Shown: in pieces, positions 26,501 through 34,275 of the stretch
Position numbering within the stretch: position 1 is the stretch's first letter
Layout: each line of letters starts with the position of its first letter
NCBI RefSeq assembly: GCF_030285665.1
Contig: NZ_CP127295.1
Location: forward strand, 5,084,001 to 5,148,000
Direction: 5' to 3'
Length of the DNA stretch: 64,000 nt
DNA from: Amycolatopsis mongoliensis
GTDB lineage: Bacteria > Actinomycetota > Actinomycetes > Mycobacteriales > Pseudonocardiaceae
Position numbers and translations under genes: made by a program
The notes under the pieces: model-generated
The model's database searches: none
Told to the model about the DNA's origin: nothing
Seen by the model: the letters and a program-made list of their open reading frames with translations, nothing else

Positions 26501-27494
26501 GGACCGTGACGCCGAGCCTGCCGTCTTCGCCGATCAGCCGGGGCTCGCCGTGGGCGTTGCCGCCGTCGACGACGACCACCAGGTGCGGCAGGTCGAGCTC
26601 GGCCGCCGCGCGCCGGCTGAACGCCGGGCGTTCGCCGAGGTCCGCGCCGAGCAGCTCGGCCAGGCCGGCCGCCGAGTCGGCGGCCAGCCGCCGGGAGCCG
26701 ACGGCGTCGGTGGCACCGGCCGCGGTCGCGTGCGGCAGCCACTTCGCCCATTCCCAGTCGTGCTGCCGGTCGACCGGCACGCACAGCGCGATCCGCAGGT
26801 CCGAGGGGGAGTGGAAGGTGACGAGCTGGCACAGCAGCGCCCGCGTCAGGCCGAGCACGTCCGGCCGCCGTCCCGCCACGGTGACCGCGGCGAACGACCG
26901 CAGCGACAACGCGACCGGCAGGCCGTCGACCGTCGAGTAGGTCCGGATGAAGTGCTTGAGGCTGGTGGAGGACACCGGGTCCAGGTCCTCCAGGGGCACG
27001 GTCTGCGGTGCCTTCAGCGGCGTCGCCAGCCGCTGCGGCCCGGTGCCCGCGCGCACCTGCGCGAACTGGCCGTCGGTGCGCCGCCGGTCCCACAGCTTGC
27101 CGGTCTCGACGTAGGCCCAGAGGTCGGCGGGGTCGGGCTGGACGGCGACCATCGCGGCGCGCTGGCCGTCGGCGATGTCCCGGACCTGGGCCCGCAGACC
27201 GGACAGGTACCGCTGGTAGTCGCGGCGTTCGTCGTTGATCTGCGCCTTCTTCGCCATACCGCCGCGGCCCAGGGACATCACGACCATGCCGCCCATGGCA
27301 CAGATGAACAGCGCGCCGAAGACGTAGGTCATCACGCCGCCGTCGCGTCCGATGTAGACGAACGACATCGCGCCCATGCCGAGCATCATCGGCAGGAACA
27401 TCATCAGCTGCATCATCCCGCCGGACGAGCTCTTCGGGAGCATCGGCGGCGACTGCAGCACGATCTCGGTCGGGCGCTCGGGCGAGAGGCTCAT
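23568..27494 (-). CDS. eccC: T7SS FtsK/SpoIIIE-type ATPase EccC (fused Ca+Cb)
   Basis: The 1308-residue motor ATPase of type VII secretion. Two membrane segments lie near residues 25-75. Three ATPase domains follow, with Walker A motifs GATGSGKS (about residue 473), GAPQSGKS (about 820) and GDVESGKS (about 1108). The first domain has the Walker B segment LLVIIDEF near 583. EccC recognises ESX dimers through the YxxxD/E tail and powers export through the EccB/C/D/E complex. The two halves that are separate genes in ESX-1 are fused here. It is divergent from the ESX-type substrate genes at 27638. The ATG at 27492-27494 gives the expected N-terminus. Confidence 0.96.
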   Translation of the reverse strand: MSLSPERPTEIVLQSPPMLPKSSSGGMMQLMMFLPMMLGMGAMSFVYIGRDGGVMTYVFGALFICAMGGMVVMSLGRGGMAKKAQINDERRDYQRYLSGLRAQVRDIADGQRAAMVAVQPDPADLWAYVETGKLWDRRRTDGQFAQVRAGTGPQRLATPLKAPQTVPLEDLDPVSSTSLKHFIRTYSTVDGLPVALSLRSFAAVTVAGRRPDVLGLTRALLCQLVTFHSPSDLRIALCVPVDRQHDWEWAKWLPHATAAGATDAVGSRRLAADSAAGLAELLGADLGERPAFSRRAAAELDLPHLVVVVDGGNAHGEPRLIGEDGRLGVTVLEIGQEHPRTFSTERLLSLHTAPDSLGMVVGDATEQRLGFLGRPDVLDRGAAEALARMLTPLHTPAAVVGEKPMSATFGLSGLLGIGDPRDTDTTVTWAPRAARDRLRIPLGVNPEGRPVELDLKESAEGGMGPHGLVIGATGSGKSELLRTLVTALAVMHSSETLNLALIDFKGGATFAGMTGLPHTCAVITNLSDDLALVDRMADALNGELLRRQELLHAAGNYASVRDYEKARADGAALDPLPSLLVIIDEFSELLSARPEFIDLFVAIGRLGRSLGIHLLLASQRLEEGRLRGLDSHLSYRVGLRTFSASESRAVLGVADAYHLPPVPGSAYLKADTDTLIRLKAAYVSGELPPRSTVVREDGQELGVLPFSLAPVEIPVTTEISDAPAADGTGETIIHAMLSRLEGRGPSAHQIWLPPLAEPPTLEQLLPPLGEDAARGLCPLGWGGNGKLTIPVALVDKPFEQRRDMLWADFSGAGGHALIVGAPQSGKSTLMKDIAGMLALTHTPAEVQFFILDMGGGSLAPIAGLPHTSGYATRRDAQRCRRVVAELTTLLEQREEFFSANGIESITTFRQRRGEFTESTDGREFGDVFLFVDNWTTIRQEYEQLEEQITGLAARGLGFGIHVIVSLNQWIGVRAQLRDAIGTRFELRLGDPMDSSIDRKVAVNVPADRPGRGITAEKLHFLAALPRIDGDQRPETIGAGGVDLVRRISDAWKGPRAPKVRLLPPEVPLDTLPAAPGKQVTLGIAESTLRPVCLDFAADPHFVAFGDVESGKSSLLRAIAHGITSAYTPDEAAIIVADYRRGLLGAVPEPHLLGYAGAEGKLTDLITECATAMRNRLPGPSVTPDQLRNRSWWRGPELFVLVDDYELVATVGRNPLQPLLEFLPQARDIGLHVIIVRGSGGAGRALFEPVLQRLRELGSPGLIMSGTKDEGALLADVKPSPQPPGRGTLVSRRHGTGLVQVAWTKPAES

Positions 27495-27637
27495 GGGGTA
27501 ATGCTCCAGCGGATCGAGGAGGTCCTGACCGGTATTTTGGCCACTTGCCGACCCGTCGCGGTGGGTACTTTTGCCGTCCGCCCGCTTCCGCGGCCGAACT
27601 TACGCTCTGCCGAGCAGCCACCCGCGGAAGGAGAGCC

Positions 27638-28411
27638 ATGGCCGGCGAGTACCGGGCTGAGCCCGAGGCGATGCGCTCGTCCGTCGGCAACGTCGGAGGC
27701 ATCATCGCCCACGGCATCAACGCCGTGGCCGACCTCGAACGGCTCGTCGTGGCCCCGACGTCGTTCGCGGGCTTCGGCAGTGCCGTCGCCGCCGCGAACG
27801 CGGCCCTGCACTCCAGCCAGGTCACCGCCGTCCGCACGCTGCTGCAGCTGCTGCAGCAGGTCAACGGGCTGGTCAAGGCCAGCGCCGACGCCTACCAGGC
27901 GGCCGACCAGGCCGCCGCGGCCGGCTACGGCGGGGGCCACGACGGGTCCACGACGCCCACGTCGTCGATCTGGGGGAGCTCGCACGCTTCGGAGCTCGCC
28001 ACCCTGGCGATCAACGACAGCGCGGGCGCCCACGGCGAGCCGTCGTCGGTCGGCAACGTGCTGCGCTACCTGGGGGACGCGCAGCTCGGCCGGCTCGGGG
28101 ACCACCCGATCACCGACGCGCGCTTCCACGGCGTCGCCGACTTCAACGACTGGCTGGCCGGCGACGCCGACAACCAGGCGCGCGTCGGGCTCATCGAGGT
28201 CTACGCCGGCACCGCGCGCACCTTCTCCGACGTGCCCGGCGGCGTGCACAGCGGCGACGTCGTGGTCGTCGAGCCGCTGCTGTTCTCCGACCGCCAGCCG
28301 GTCATCGGCGTCGCCGGCGACGGCGGCCGCCTCTACAACCACGGGCTCCTCGACGCCCGCATCGGCGGGCTGGCGAAGGTCAGCGTCTACCGGCCCGCCT
28401 CCGTCGTCTGA
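27638..28411 (+). CDS. ESX-type helical protein with C-terminal alpha/beta domain (putative T7SS substrate)
   Basis: A 257-residue protein with an ESX-like N-terminal helical region (about 1-95, alanine-rich, LLQLLQQVNGLVKASADAY) but no WXG motif. It has a short Ser/Thr linker and a C-terminal mixed domain of about 120 residues (ITDARFHGVADFNDWL, GVAGDGGRLYNHGLLDARI). The C-terminal domain is not recognised. ATG 27638 follows GGAAGGAG at good spacing. It opens a run of plus-strand genes up to eccD and is the first of three candidate cargo proteins. Confidence 0.75.
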   Translation: MAGEYRAEPEAMRSSVGNVGGIIAHGINAVADLERLVVAPTSFAGFGSAVAAANAALHSSQVTAVRTLLQLLQQVNGLVKASADAYQAADQAAAAGYGGGHDGSTTPTSSIWGSSHASELATLAINDSAGAHGEPSSVGNVLRYLGDAQLGRLGDHPITDARFHGVADFNDWLAGDADNQARVGLIEVYAGTARTFSDVPGGVHSGDVVVVEPLLFSDRQPVIGVAGDGGRLYNHGLLDARIGGLAKVSVYRPASVV

Positions 28412-28442
28412 TCGTCCGCTCCTTGAGAACTTGCGAGGTCCG

Positions 28443-29498
28443 ATGCTGACTTTCCCGAACTCCAGCGCGATGGACGCGACCGCGTCCTCGGGCGGGCCGA
28501 TCACCATCCTGCCGCAGATCGTCACCGGCCAGCCGGAGCAGATCGCGAAGCACGTGCTCGACCTGGTGAAGAAGGCCGAGCAGTTCCTGAGCATGTACAC
28601 CGAGCTCACCAAGGCCGCCGACCAGCTCGGCAAGATCTGGTCGGGCGCGGCGAGCGAGTCGGCGCTGAAGAAGATCACCGAATCGCTCGACCAGCTCACG
28701 AAGATCATCAACGTCGTGCAGAAGGGCGCCGAGTTGCTCGGCGTCTCCGGCACCCTGATCAAGACCGCGCAGGAGGCCTACCGGGCGGTCGTGTCGGCGG
28801 TGAACCCGACGGTCGCGTCGCTGATGTCGAACTGGTGGACCTACGGTGCGGCGGTCGCTTTGTCGACCGCGACCAGCGCGTCGCTGCGTGCGTTCATCAC
28901 CTCGATCGGCGCGCTGCTCAAGGCGCTCGGCGCGGTGGACCTCGCCCAGCAGGTCACGCAGCTCGCGCAGGTCATCGGCGAGATCGAGAAGCTCTTCCAC
29001 CACGACTCCGGCAGCTCGGGCGCGACGACACCGTCGATCGGGAACACCCCGGTCACGGCGCCCCAGGCCCCGCCGTCGGTGGCAAGCCCGGCCGGGCAGC
29101 AGGCGGTGGCGGGCGGGAGCGGCGGGGGGATCCCGCAGCAGCCTTCGTTCACCGACTACACCCCGCCCGCGCTCGCCACCGGCGGCGGTTCCACCGGCAC
29201 GAACGGCGCGTCCGTGCCGGTGACCGCCAACGGGACCCCGCTGGACCCCTCGAACAGCTGGATCCCGGTCGACCACGCTTCGACGACGCCGGCCACCGGA
29301 TCGGTTCCCCCCACCCCGGCTCCCGCTCCCGCTCCTTCGGCGGGTGGTGCCGACGAGGTCGTCATCCACACCAACCTGACCACCGGGGAGTCCACTGTGG
29401 AGGCTCCGGGTGGCCAGGACTTCGACCTCGACATCGACCTGGACTTCAACGGGAAGCACTTCAGCCAGCACGTCGGCTACGACGCGGCCGGGAACTAG
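28443..29498 (+). CDS. WXG-domain protein with Pro-rich linker and acidic C-terminal domain (putative T7SS substrate)
   Basis: A 351-residue protein. Residues 25-180 are helical, with a WSG motif (66-68) at a helix turn and a hydrophobic stretch around 115-145 that could insert into a membrane. Residues 190-310 are a Pro/Ser/Thr/Gly-rich linker. The C-terminus has a short strand region (DEVVIHTNLTTGESTVEAPGG) and an Asp-rich DFDLDIDLDF. Order and composition match actinobacterial T7SS cargo. It ends 3 bases before the next gene. Domain functions are unknown. Confidence 0.75.
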   Translation: MLTFPNSSAMDATASSGGPITILPQIVTGQPEQIAKHVLDLVKKAEQFLSMYTELTKAADQLGKIWSGAASESALKKITESLDQLTKIINVVQKGAELLGVSGTLIKTAQEAYRAVVSAVNPTVASLMSNWWTYGAAVALSTATSASLRAFITSIGALLKALGAVDLAQQVTQLAQVIGEIEKLFHHDSGSSGATTPSIGNTPVTAPQAPPSVASPAGQQAVAGGSGGGIPQQPSFTDYTPPALATGGGSTGTNGASVPVTANGTPLDPSNSWIPVDHASTTPATGSVPPTPAPAPAPSAGGADEVVIHTNLTTGESTVEAPGGQDFDLDIDLDFNGKHFSQHVGYDAAGN

Positions 29499-29501
29499 CC
29501 G

Positions 29502-30863
29502 ATGTGGGGCTCGGGGGTCGTCGACGCGTCGGGGGTGGTCAGCTCCGTGCTGTCCGGCTACCGGCAGGTCCTGGTCGAGTGCCGGAGACGGGTGACCGGT
29601 GACCCCGGTGCCCTGAGCGCGGCGTCGCAGCGGGTCGCCACCCAGGCGTCGACGGTCTCGGGCAAGGCGAAGGAGATCGACGACTCCGCCAAGACGCTGC
29701 ACGCGGACTGGGACGGCGACGCCTACACCGCGTTCGCGACCGCGGCCGGGAAGCTGGGCGAGGAGCTGACCGACGCCGCCACGAAGCTCGACGACCAGGC
29801 GAAACGGCTCTCGACGGCGGCGCAGCTCGTGCAGTCGGCGAAGGCCGCGGTCGACTCGGTCATCGCCCAGTTCGACCAGTACGCCCAGCAGCTGACCGCG
29901 CAGGCGCGCGCGGTGAACTCGGGCTCGGTCGGCGCGTTCATCCAGGCCGCGCGGCAGCTGGGGGAGCAGAGCGTCCAGGCCGCCCGCCAGGTCGCCGACG
30001 AGTTCTCCGACGCACTCGCCGAACTGTTCCCGCCCGAGGGCACCCAGCGGCTGGAGTACAAGCTGGGCAAGAAGACCGCAGGCCCGCTGGGCTGGCTCAA
30101 CGGCAGCCCGCTCGACGGGCGCAAGCGGCCGCGGGACGCGCCGTCGTGGTTCAAGAACTCGGGCTGGAAGAAGCTCACCTGGGACGGCTTGGAGGGCACT
30201 CGCGCGCCGAAGAAGGCGGACACGCCGTTCGGCCAGCCGAAACCCGAGGGGCTCAAGGACAAGCTCGGCAACAACACCGAGATCACCTACTACAAGTTCA
30301 AGCACGAGCAGGACGGGCTCACCCCGGAGTACGACGGCAAGATCACGTCGAAGGGCTGGGACGTCGGCGCGTCCGGGCACACCGAGCTGGCCGCGGTGAA
30401 GGAAGAGCTCGAAGCCAAGGGGGACTGGGGCGTCTCGTCGGCGCACGCCAAGGGCACGGTGTTCGCCGGCGGCGAGGCGAGCGCGTCCGGCACCATCGGC
30501 GCACACGGCGTGGGCGCGCACGCGAACGTCTTCGCCGGCGGGAAGGTCGAGGGCGAGGTCGCCGCGGACGTCGCCGGCATCGGCGTCGGCGCCAACGGCA
30601 CGCTGCAGTACGGCATCGGCGCGCAGCTCGACGCCCAGGCCGTCTACGACGCCGGGCACCTCAAGGTCAACTTCAAGGCGGGCGCCGCGCTCGGCCTCGG
30701 CGCCGGGGTCGGCGCGAAGATCGACATCGACCTGCCGAAGCTCGGCCACACCATCACCGAGTACGGCGGCGCGGCGGCCGACTACGTCGGGACCGCGGCC
30801 CACGACGCCGCGAATGCCGTCGGCTCCGCTTGGGACGACGCCGTTTCCTACGTGGGGCTGTGA
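29502..30863 (+). CDS. WXG-domain protein with glycine-rich C-terminal domain (candidate T7SS effector)
   Basis: A 453-residue protein. The N-terminal ~150 residues form an ESX-like helical hairpin with WDG at residues 70-72 (HADWDGDAYTAF). A basic middle region (KKTAGPLGWLNG...RKRPRDAPSW) leads to a C-terminal ~170 residues with alternating A/G/V pattern (repeated GAHGVGAHANVFAGGKVEG and VGANGTLQYGIGA). That looks like a beta-rich or glycine-zipper membrane-active domain. It ends TGATG-coupled to the 156-residue gene. I propose a secreted effector with toxin-like architecture. Homology to known toxins was not shown. Confidence 0.7.
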   Translation: MWGSGVVDASGVVSSVLSGYRQVLVECRRRVTGDPGALSAASQRVATQASTVSGKAKEIDDSAKTLHADWDGDAYTAFATAAGKLGEELTDAATKLDDQAKRLSTAAQLVQSAKAAVDSVIAQFDQYAQQLTAQARAVNSGSVGAFIQAARQLGEQSVQAARQVADEFSDALAELFPPEGTQRLEYKLGKKTAGPLGWLNGSPLDGRKRPRDAPSWFKNSGWKKLTWDGLEGTRAPKKADTPFGQPKPEGLKDKLGNNTEITYYKFKHEQDGLTPEYDGKITSKGWDVGASGHTELAAVKEELEAKGDWGVSSAHAKGTVFAGGEASASGTIGAHGVGAHANVFAGGKVEGEVAADVAGIGVGANGTLQYGIGAQLDAQAVYDAGHLKVNFKAGAALGLGAGVGAKIDIDLPKLGHTITEYGGAAADYVGTAAHDAANAVGSAWDDAVSYVGL

Positions 30864-31333
30864 TGACCCTTCCCCTGGACTTCGTCATCCCGGACGGCTG
30901 GACGGCCGTCGACCCGGGCGACTCGGGCGCGGTGTTCGTCGCCGTGCACCCGGTGCCGGGCGAGGAGTTCACGCCGAACATCACGGTCAGCGTCCAGCAG
31001 CGGCCGGACGAGGCGTCGATCGACGCCATCGCCACCGAAGCCGTCGAACGCCTTTCGCGCACGCTGGCCGGGCTCGAGGTGCTGAGCCGCCGCGACGTCG
31101 GCGCCCCGGCCGCGCCCGGCGTCATGCAGCTGCTGCGCCTGCGCACCGGTGAAGGCGCGGAGCTGATCCAGACCCAGGTGCACCTGACGGTTCCCGGCCC
31201 CACGCCGGCGGACCGGCTGGTGCTCGAGCTCGCCTGCACGGCCGCGCCCGCGACCGCGCGGCGGCTCTCACCCGGTTTCCAGCGGTTCGTGGGCAGCGTC
31301 CGCGTCCGCCAGCACGAAGGGATGCAACAGTGA
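30863..31333 (+). CDS. Small DUF1795/DcrB-PsbP-like protein coupled to the candidate effector
   Basis: A 156-residue protein starting with LDFVIPDGWTAVDPGDSGAVFVAVHP, resembling the opening of DUF1795/DcrB and PsbP-like domains. Those domains serve as adaptors or immunity proteins in other secretion systems. No signal peptide. Its ATG overlaps the preceding stop (TGATG) and its stop overlaps the next start (31330), so it is tightly coupled in the cassette. The likely role is chaperone or immunity partner of the 453-residue protein. Family assignment rests on a short motif and overall size. Confidence 0.6.
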   Translation: MTLPLDFVIPDGWTAVDPGDSGAVFVAVHPVPGEEFTPNITVSVQQRPDEASIDAIATEAVERLSRTLAGLEVLSRRDVGAPAAPGVMQLLRLRTGEGAELIQTQVHLTVPGPTPADRLVLELACTAAPATARRLSPGFQRFVGSVRVRQHEGMQQ

Positions 31334-31650
31334 CCGATCCGTACGCGGTGCCGGACATGGACGAGCTGCTCGCGCAGGTGCGCAAGCAGACCGAGGAGGT
31401 CCAGCGGATCCAGCGCACGGTCGAGGCGATGGAGATCAAGGCGCACTCGCGGCAGAACGAGGTCACCGTCACCCTCCGCGGCGACGGGCGCTTCACCTCG
31501 ATCGACATCGACCCCCGCGCGATCCGTGAGTACGACGCCCGCAACCTCTCGGAAATCGTGCTGGAGGCGGTGAACGCCGGCCTGCAGAAGCTCGCCGAGG
31601 CGTCGAACGCCAAGTTCGCCCCGGTGATCTCGGCCGCGAAGAACGTCTGA
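31330..31650 (+). CDS. YbaB/EbfC-family protein (EspL-like)
   Basis: A 106-residue protein with an N-terminal coiled coil (DELLAQVRKQTEEVQRIQRTVEA). The YbaB core follows: VTVTLRGDGRFTSIDIDPRAI and LSEIVLEAVNAGLQKLAEASNAKF. YbaB proteins bind nucleoid DNA; the ESX-1 protein EspL shares the fold and sits in T7SS loci. It overlaps both neighbours by four bases and precedes eccD, so it probably acts in secretion, for example as chaperone, rather than as a general nucleoid protein. Confidence 0.82.
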   Translation: MTDPYAVPDMDELLAQVRKQTEEVQRIQRTVEAMEIKAHSRQNEVTVTLRGDGRFTSIDIDPRAIREYDARNLSEIVLEAVNAGLQKLAEASNAKFAPVISAAKNV

Positions 31651-33020
31651 TGACCGCGTCTCTCACGGGGACGACCCGCCGGGTCACGGTGGTCACGCCG
31701 AGGGCCCGCGTGGACGTCGCCCTGCCGCAGCAGTCGACGTTCGCCGAACTGGTGCCGCAGCTGGTGCGGCTGGCCGGAGCGTCCGGGCAGGCATCGGCCG
31801 AACACCCCGGCTGGGTGCTTTCCCGGCTCGGCGGCGCGCCACTGGCCCTCGGCCTGAGCGTCGCGGCCGCCCAGATCCGGGACGGCGAAGTGCTCCACCT
31901 GACCCCGCGGGAACGCCCGCGGGGTCCGCTGCTGTTCGACGACGTCATCGACTCGATCGCGAGTGTCGCCGATTCCTCCGGCGGCTGGGGGCCGTCGGTC
32001 GCGCGGCGGTCCGGGCTGGTGGCCGCGGTCGTGCTGCTGCTGGCCGGCGGGCTGCTGGTGCAGGCCGCGGCGTCCGGCAGCGTCCTGGCGCCGATCGGGA
32101 CCGGGCTGCTGGCCCTGGTGCTGCTCCTCGGCGGCGGCGCGCTGAGCCGCGCCTACGGGGACGCCGAAGCCGGCGCGGCCGGCGCGGTGGCCGGCGTCGG
32201 CGTCGCGCTCCTGGCCGGGATGTCCGTCCTGCCACCGCATCCGCTGTTCTCGCTGTCGGCGGGACCGCTGGCGGCGGGACTGGCCGCGGTGACGGTGTAC
32301 GGCGTCCTGGCGGCGGTCTCGGTGGCCGACCGGTTGCCGTGGTTCGTGGCGATCACGGGCGCGGCGGGCTTCGGCGCGGTCACGACGGGCGTGGTCCTGC
32401 TGGCGGGCGTCCAGCCGGTGTCGGCCGCGGCGGTGGTCGCGGTGCTGTGCACGGCGCTGGCGGCGGTGGCCCCGATGCTCTCGCTGCGCCTGGCCCGGTT
32501 GCCGCTCCCGCGGGTCCCGGACGACATGGCGGCGTTCCGCGCGGACGAACAGCCGTCGCTGGGGACCGAGATGATCGGCCGGACGTCCCGGGCGCAGGCC
32601 GTGCTGACGGGCGTGCTGGTGGGTCTCGGCCTGGTGGTCCTGGCGTCGTCGGTCGTGCTTTCCACGGGTGGGCCTTGGGAAGCCGGCCTGGCGGGGTTGC
32701 TGGGCGTGGCCTGGATCCTGCGATCCCGGTCGTACGCGGGCCGCGTCCAGCGCCTGGTGCTGGTCTGCTCCGGCGTGCTCACGCTGGTGTGCGCCGGGGT
32801 GTGGCTGGTGGCTTCGGGCAACCGCACGGTGGTCTTCGCGGCGGGCGGCGCGGTGGTGCTGGCGGCGGTGGTGTGCCTGGTGTACGCGACGCGGGTCGCC
32901 CGCGGGCTGCGTTCGCCTTACTGGTCAAGGCTTCTGGACGTTTCGGAGTTCCTGGTGCTGCTGTCGCTGGTGCCGTTCGTGGGCATGATCGCGGGGGTTT
33001 ACGAAGCCGTCCGCGGCTGA
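31650..33020 (+). CDS. eccD: T7SS membrane channel component EccD
   Basis: A 456-residue protein with an N-terminal ubiquitin-like (YukD-type) domain of about 90 residues (TRRVTVVTPRARVDVALPQQ...VLHLTPRER). About eleven hydrophobic membrane segments follow from residue 125 on. This is the standard EccD architecture; EccD dimers line the ESX membrane complex. The start overlaps the YbaB-like stop by one base. It ends at a perfect 28-bp hairpin shared with the convergent eccE. Confidence 0.93.
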   Translation: MTASLTGTTRRVTVVTPRARVDVALPQQSTFAELVPQLVRLAGASGQASAEHPGWVLSRLGGAPLALGLSVAAAQIRDGEVLHLTPRERPRGPLLFDDVIDSIASVADSSGGWGPSVARRSGLVAAVVLLLAGGLLVQAAASGSVLAPIGTGLLALVLLLGGGALSRAYGDAEAGAAGAVAGVGVALLAGMSVLPPHPLFSLSAGPLAAGLAAVTVYGVLAAVSVADRLPWFVAITGAAGFGAVTTGVVLLAGVQPVSAAAVVAVLCTALAAVAPMLSLRLARLPLPRVPDDMAAFRADEQPSLGTEMIGRTSRAQAVLTGVLVGLGLVVLASSVVLSTGGPWEAGLAGLLGVAWILRSRSYAGRVQRLVLVCSGVLTLVCAGVWLVASGNRTVVFAAGGAVVLAAVVCLVYATRVARGLRSPYWSRLLDVSEFLVLLSLVPFVGMIAGVYEAVRG

Positions 33021-33027
33021 CCGTCGC

Positions 33028-33086
33028 AAGTCCGTGAATGGCACATTGAGGGACTCTAAGTCCCTCAATGTGCCATTCACGGACTT
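33028..33086. terminator. Perfect 28-bp hairpin between convergent eccD and eccE
   Basis: Arms 33028-33055 and 33059-33086 pair perfectly with a three-base loop, filling the gap between the two stops. The left arm begins AAGTCCGTGAATGGCACATT. It can terminate transcription from both sides. The CGTGAATGG start is shared with other hairpins in the window. Confidence 0.85.
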
Positions 33087-34133
33087 TCAGCTGTCCAGGG
33101 CCAGCGGGAGCGTCTGCCGGACGGCGGCACCGTGCCGCCCGTGCAGCGGGATCGACGCAGCGGGGGCGGGCACCGGAGAACCCGGCCGAGCCCCCACCCG
33201 GACCGTCACTTCGGCCTTCTCCCGCCCCCCGGCCGTCCGCGTCAGCGTGTAAGAGGTCGCCGTGAAAGCCGCGCCCGGCACCGCGAAGTCCACCGTCCGG
33301 GCCGACCGCGGCCGGAAGCACCTCTGCGCCGCGTCGCCCCACGTCCACGACTTCCAGCGGTCCGGTGGCGCGGAAGCGGCCCCCTGGACGCCCAACGCCA
33401 CCCGAAGCTCCTTCGCCAGCTCCCCCGCCTCCAGCACCGTGCTCTGGTACCCCGCCTCGGCCAGCGCCCCCATCAAGCTCAACGCCGCCGACGCCGTGCT
33501 CCGCAGCGCCCCGAGGTCACCGCCACCACGGGCCAAGGCCGCGACCGGGGCGAGGTCCGGCCGGTAGCGGACCGCGAGCCAGCGGACCCGCAGCACCTGC
33601 TCGCCGTGGGGAATGGCCCACGTCAGCAGCTGGGCCGACGCCAGCGGGACGTCCGTGCGCCGGTACGCCGAGCGCAGCGCCTCCACCAGCGGTCCCGGTG
33701 CTCCCGGCCCCTGCGTCAGCCGGACCAGCGCGCTCCACCCGCCGTCGACCTCGGCGACGCCGAAGCGGTTGCCCGCGCGGTCGACGTGCTGGCGCACCTT
33801 CACCGGCCCGGCCACGCACAGCAGCGGATCGGGGCTGTCGCGGCGCGTGTCGTGGCGCCGCAACCGGAACGCCGTCCAGGTCAGGGCCCAGCCCGCCAGG
33901 TGCCGTCCGGCGAAGCGCACCGACGTCAGCAGCACCACGAGCCCGGCCGCCACGCTGATCCCGATCCGCACCGGCTGCGAGACGGCGTCGACCATCCACG
34001 CGAGCAGGACGGCGATCCCCGCGATCTCCCACAGCGCGGCCTGCAGCGGCCGGATCGGCAGCAGCCAGGGCAGCGGCGTGGACGCGGGCCGCGGCGGTGC
34101 CGGGCGCACGGCGCCGGCGGTTTCGACGGACAC
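33087..34133 (-). CDS. eccE: T7SS component EccE
   Basis: A 348-residue protein with two adjacent membrane segments near residues 32-75, followed by a large soluble domain (LAGWALTWTAFRLRRHD..., VDGGWSALVRLTQ, LLTWAIPHGEQVLRVRWLAVRYRP). This matches EccE, which lies at the periphery of the ESX membrane complex. EccE is absent from mycobacterial ESX-4, so this system is closer to the ESX-1/2/3/5 type. It is on the opposite strand from eccD and eccB and divergent from eccB. Confidence 0.88.
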   Translation of the reverse strand: MSVETAGAVRPAPPRPASTPLPWLLPIRPLQAALWEIAGIAVLLAWMVDAVSQPVRIGISVAAGLVVLLTSVRFAGRHLAGWALTWTAFRLRRHDTRRDSPDPLLCVAGPVKVRQHVDRAGNRFGVAEVDGGWSALVRLTQGPGAPGPLVEALRSAYRRTDVPLASAQLLTWAIPHGEQVLRVRWLAVRYRPDLAPVAALARGGGDLGALRSTASAALSLMGALAEAGYQSTVLEAGELAKELRVALGVQGAASAPPDRWKSWTWGDAAQRCFRPRSARTVDFAVPGAAFTATSYTLTRTAGGREKAEVTVRVGARPGSPVPAPAASIPLHGRHGAAVRQTLPLALDS

Positions 34134-34275
34134 GGGCTCCCCTTTCCCCGGGTCCCCGACGCTACTGCCTCCCCGGATACCGCGTGGGCGTAAAAATTAC
34201 CCTCCCCGTCGGCCACCCGGGTGCCTAACGTCGAGCACTCGGAGGGACGACGCACACAGCCGGGGGCTAAGCAGC

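Noticed and set aside
33613..34275. N-terminal extension of EccB by 221 residues
   Set aside because: It is antisense to eccE and has no EccB similarity; the conserved N-terminus VWTQRDQ starts at 34276.
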